From Salinirubellus salinus (lineage in GTDB: Archaea > Halobacteriota > Halobacteria > Halobacteriales > Haloarculaceae), in the NCBI RefSeq assembly GCF_025231485.1, contig NZ_CP104003.1:2852001-2916000 (forward strand): DNA of 64,000 nt, in the 5' to 3' direction. Under the pieces are notes generated by a model. The model worked only from the letters and a program-made list of their open reading frames with translations, was not told the origin of the DNA and made no database searches. Position numbers and translations under genes: made by a program. Below are positions 62,624 through 64,000 of this stretch, piece by piece (position 1 is the stretch's first letter; every line of letters starts with the position of its first letter).

Positions 62624-64000
62624 GTGACGGTGGTGGTCGGCGTGGTTGACCCGGTCATCGCCAGTCGACTCCAGTTCGCGGTGACGACCATCGTGCACAT
62701 CATCTTCCCCGTGATGAGCATGGGGCTCGCGCCGTTCCTCGTCTACTTCACGTGGAAGGACATCCGGACCGACGAGCCGCGCTACGAGCAGCTGCGCCGG
62801 TTCTGGACGAAGATATTCGCCGTCTCGTTCGTCGTCGGGACGGTGACCGGCATCGTGCTCGAGTTCGAGTTCGGGACGAACTTCGCGGCGTTCTCGACGA
62901 CCGCCGGCGAACTGTTCGGCGGCCCGCTGGCCATCGAGGGGATGATGGCGTTCATGCTCGAGGCGACGTTCCTCGGCGTGTTCGTCTTCGGGCGCGAGCG
63001 GGTCTCCGACGCGCTCTACTTCGTCTCCAGCGTCGCCGTCGGGCTGGGGACGTGGCTCTCGGCGGTCTGGATCCTCATCGCGAACTCGTGGATGCAGACG
63101 CCCCGGGGCTACGAGCTCGCCACAGAGAACGGCCAGCCCATCGTCCACCTCGTCGACCCGGTGGCGGCGTACTTCACCCCGCGGTTCACGTACATGTACG
63201 TCCACATGCAGAACTCGGCGGTGCTGTCGGTCTCGCTGTTCATGGCCGGCGTCGCCGCCTACTACGTCTTCCGCCACCACGTCTGGGGCTACTCCGTCGC
63301 GAACGTGGGGTTCTGGGAGGCGACCCTGAAGATCGCGCTCGTCGCGCTGCTCGTCACCGCGCCGCTGCAGGTCGTCCACGGCGACCAGTACGCCCAGCAC
63401 GTCTACGAGACCCAGCCCCAGAAGTTCGCCGCGATGGAGGCCGTCTGGGACACCGAGCGGTACGTCCCCGAGTACATCGTGGCGTTCCCGACCAGCCCGG
63501 ACCAGTTGACGGACCCACGCGCGAAGGAGCTGTTCGGGCTGGGTATCCCCGGCGGGGCCTCGTGGCTCGCCAGCGGGGGTGACCCGAACGCGGAGATACG
63601 CGGGTTGAACGAGTTCGATACCGAGCCCCCGCCGGTCGCCATCGTCTTCTGGTCGTTCCGCGCGATGGTGGGCCTCGGGTTCTGGTTCATCCTGCTCGCG
63701 TTCTGGGGCGGCTACCGCTGGTGGCGGGGGCAGTTGCTCGAGGACGACCTGCTGCACAAGGCGCTGATGGGCTCCTCGCTGCTCGGCATCGTCGCCGTCG
63801 AACTCGGCTGGATCGTCACCGAGGTCGGCCGCCAGCCGTGGGTCATCCAGGGGGTGATGAAGACCAGCGAGGGGGTCTCACCGGGCCTCACCGGGGCCGA
63901 GGCGACGGTCACGCTCGCCGGGTTCGTCCTCGTCTACACCACCCTGCTCGGGCTCTACACCTACGTCGTCGCCCGGATCATCCGGGCCGGCCCGCCCGGT
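62624..64000 (+). CDS. cydA: Cytochrome bd-type quinol oxidase subunit I, 3' end beyond window
   Basis: The frame is open from GTG 62624 to the window edge (459 codons). It has the low-spin and high-spin heme ligands: His25 in TIVHIIFPVMSMG and His194 in MYVHMQNSA; conserved Glu in LEFEFGTNFA and EGMMAFMLEATFLGVFVFG; and GWIVTEVGRQPW late in the sequence. The Q-loop is short (CioA-type). This oxidase works at low oxygen and pumps no protons. The partner CydB should follow outside the window. Confidence 0.95.
   Translation, partial: MTVVVGVVDPVIASRLQFAVTTIVHIIFPVMSMGLAPFLVYFTWKDIRTDEPRYEQLRRFWTKIFAVSFVVGTVTGIVLEFEFGTNFAAFSTTAGELFGGPLAIEGMMAFMLEATFLGVFVFGRERVSDALYFVSSVAVGLGTWLSAVWILIANSWMQTPRGYELATENGQPIVHLVDPVAAYFTPRFTYMYVHMQNSAVLSVSLFMAGVAAYYVFRHHVWGYSVANVGFWEATLKIALVALLVTAPLQVVHGDQYAQHVYETQPQKFAAMEAVWDTERYVPEYIVAFPTSPDQLTDPRAKELFGLGIPGGASWLASGGDPNAEIRGLNEFDTEPPPVAIVFWSFRAMVGLGFWFILLAFWGGYRWWRGQLLEDDLLHKALMGSSLLGIVAVELGWIVTEVGRQPWVIQGVMKTSEGVSPGLTGAEATVTLAGFVLVYTTLLGLYTYVVARIIRAGPPG

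Overview
The window is haloarchaeal (class Halobacteria). The evidence is high GC, acidic proteins, many Tat lipoproteins (RR motif plus a Cys lipobox), TATA-like boxes 25-32 bases before start codons (leaderless transcripts), ATGA/GTGA gene overlaps, Bat-type HTH_10 regulators, small zinc-ribbon proteins and archaeal IS200/IS605 elements. No rRNA, tRNA or CRISPR array was seen. Assignments come from reading the sequence; no database search was run.

Bases 1-33,200 are a mosaic accessory region. It holds a complete tnpA-tnpB IS200/IS605 element (about 581-2405), a tnpB-only element (about 5335-6765), and remnants of genes: a 5'-truncated HNH gene, an SDR tail, a frameshifted HicBA pair, a RelE-like toxin stub, a frameshifted CPBP protease and a DUF1616 fragment. 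Scattered through it are 15 copies or part-copies of an imperfect ~100 bp intergenic repeat. The repeats separate small units of one to a few genes: cupin, Cys-rich lipoprotein, beta-helix lipoprotein, degenerate sensor kinase, EF-hand-like lipoprotein, RHH/HTH/SDR, VapBC-like pair, SnoaL protein and short lipoproteins. Thirteen of 15 copies point the same way although gene directions vary, which suggests cassette-like modularity. I rate this the most interesting signal here.

Two higher-GC blocks without the repeat sit inside that region. Block 11.4-17.0 kb is a phosphonate/phosphite-type ABC transporter operon (phnD-phnC-phnE-phnE) with a HAD phosphatase and a small membrane protein, behind a promoter carrying overlapping perfect palindromes. 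Block 24.0-31.6 kb carries an orphan PetD-like cytochrome b subunit, a Bat-type regulator, two frameshifted membrane genes, a lipoprotein, small membrane proteins, and a sensor-domain/ABC-2 transporter operon.

Bases 33,200-64,000 look like stable chromosome with no copy of the repeat. They hold a TupA-like tungstate-binding protein, acyl-CoA synthetase, aminoglycoside-phosphotransferase-fold kinase, FNT transporter, two alpha/beta hydrolases, an enolase-superfamily enzyme, RidA, a creatininase-family amidohydrolase, a DUF4397 surface protein with a Glu-Thr tail, a DMT transporter, acyl-CoA dehydrogenase, two SDRs, a CoA-disulfide-reductase-like flavoprotein, a membrane-anchored serine hydrolase, heme-copper oxidase subunit I, a ferritin-like protein and, running off the right end, cytochrome bd oxidase subunit I.
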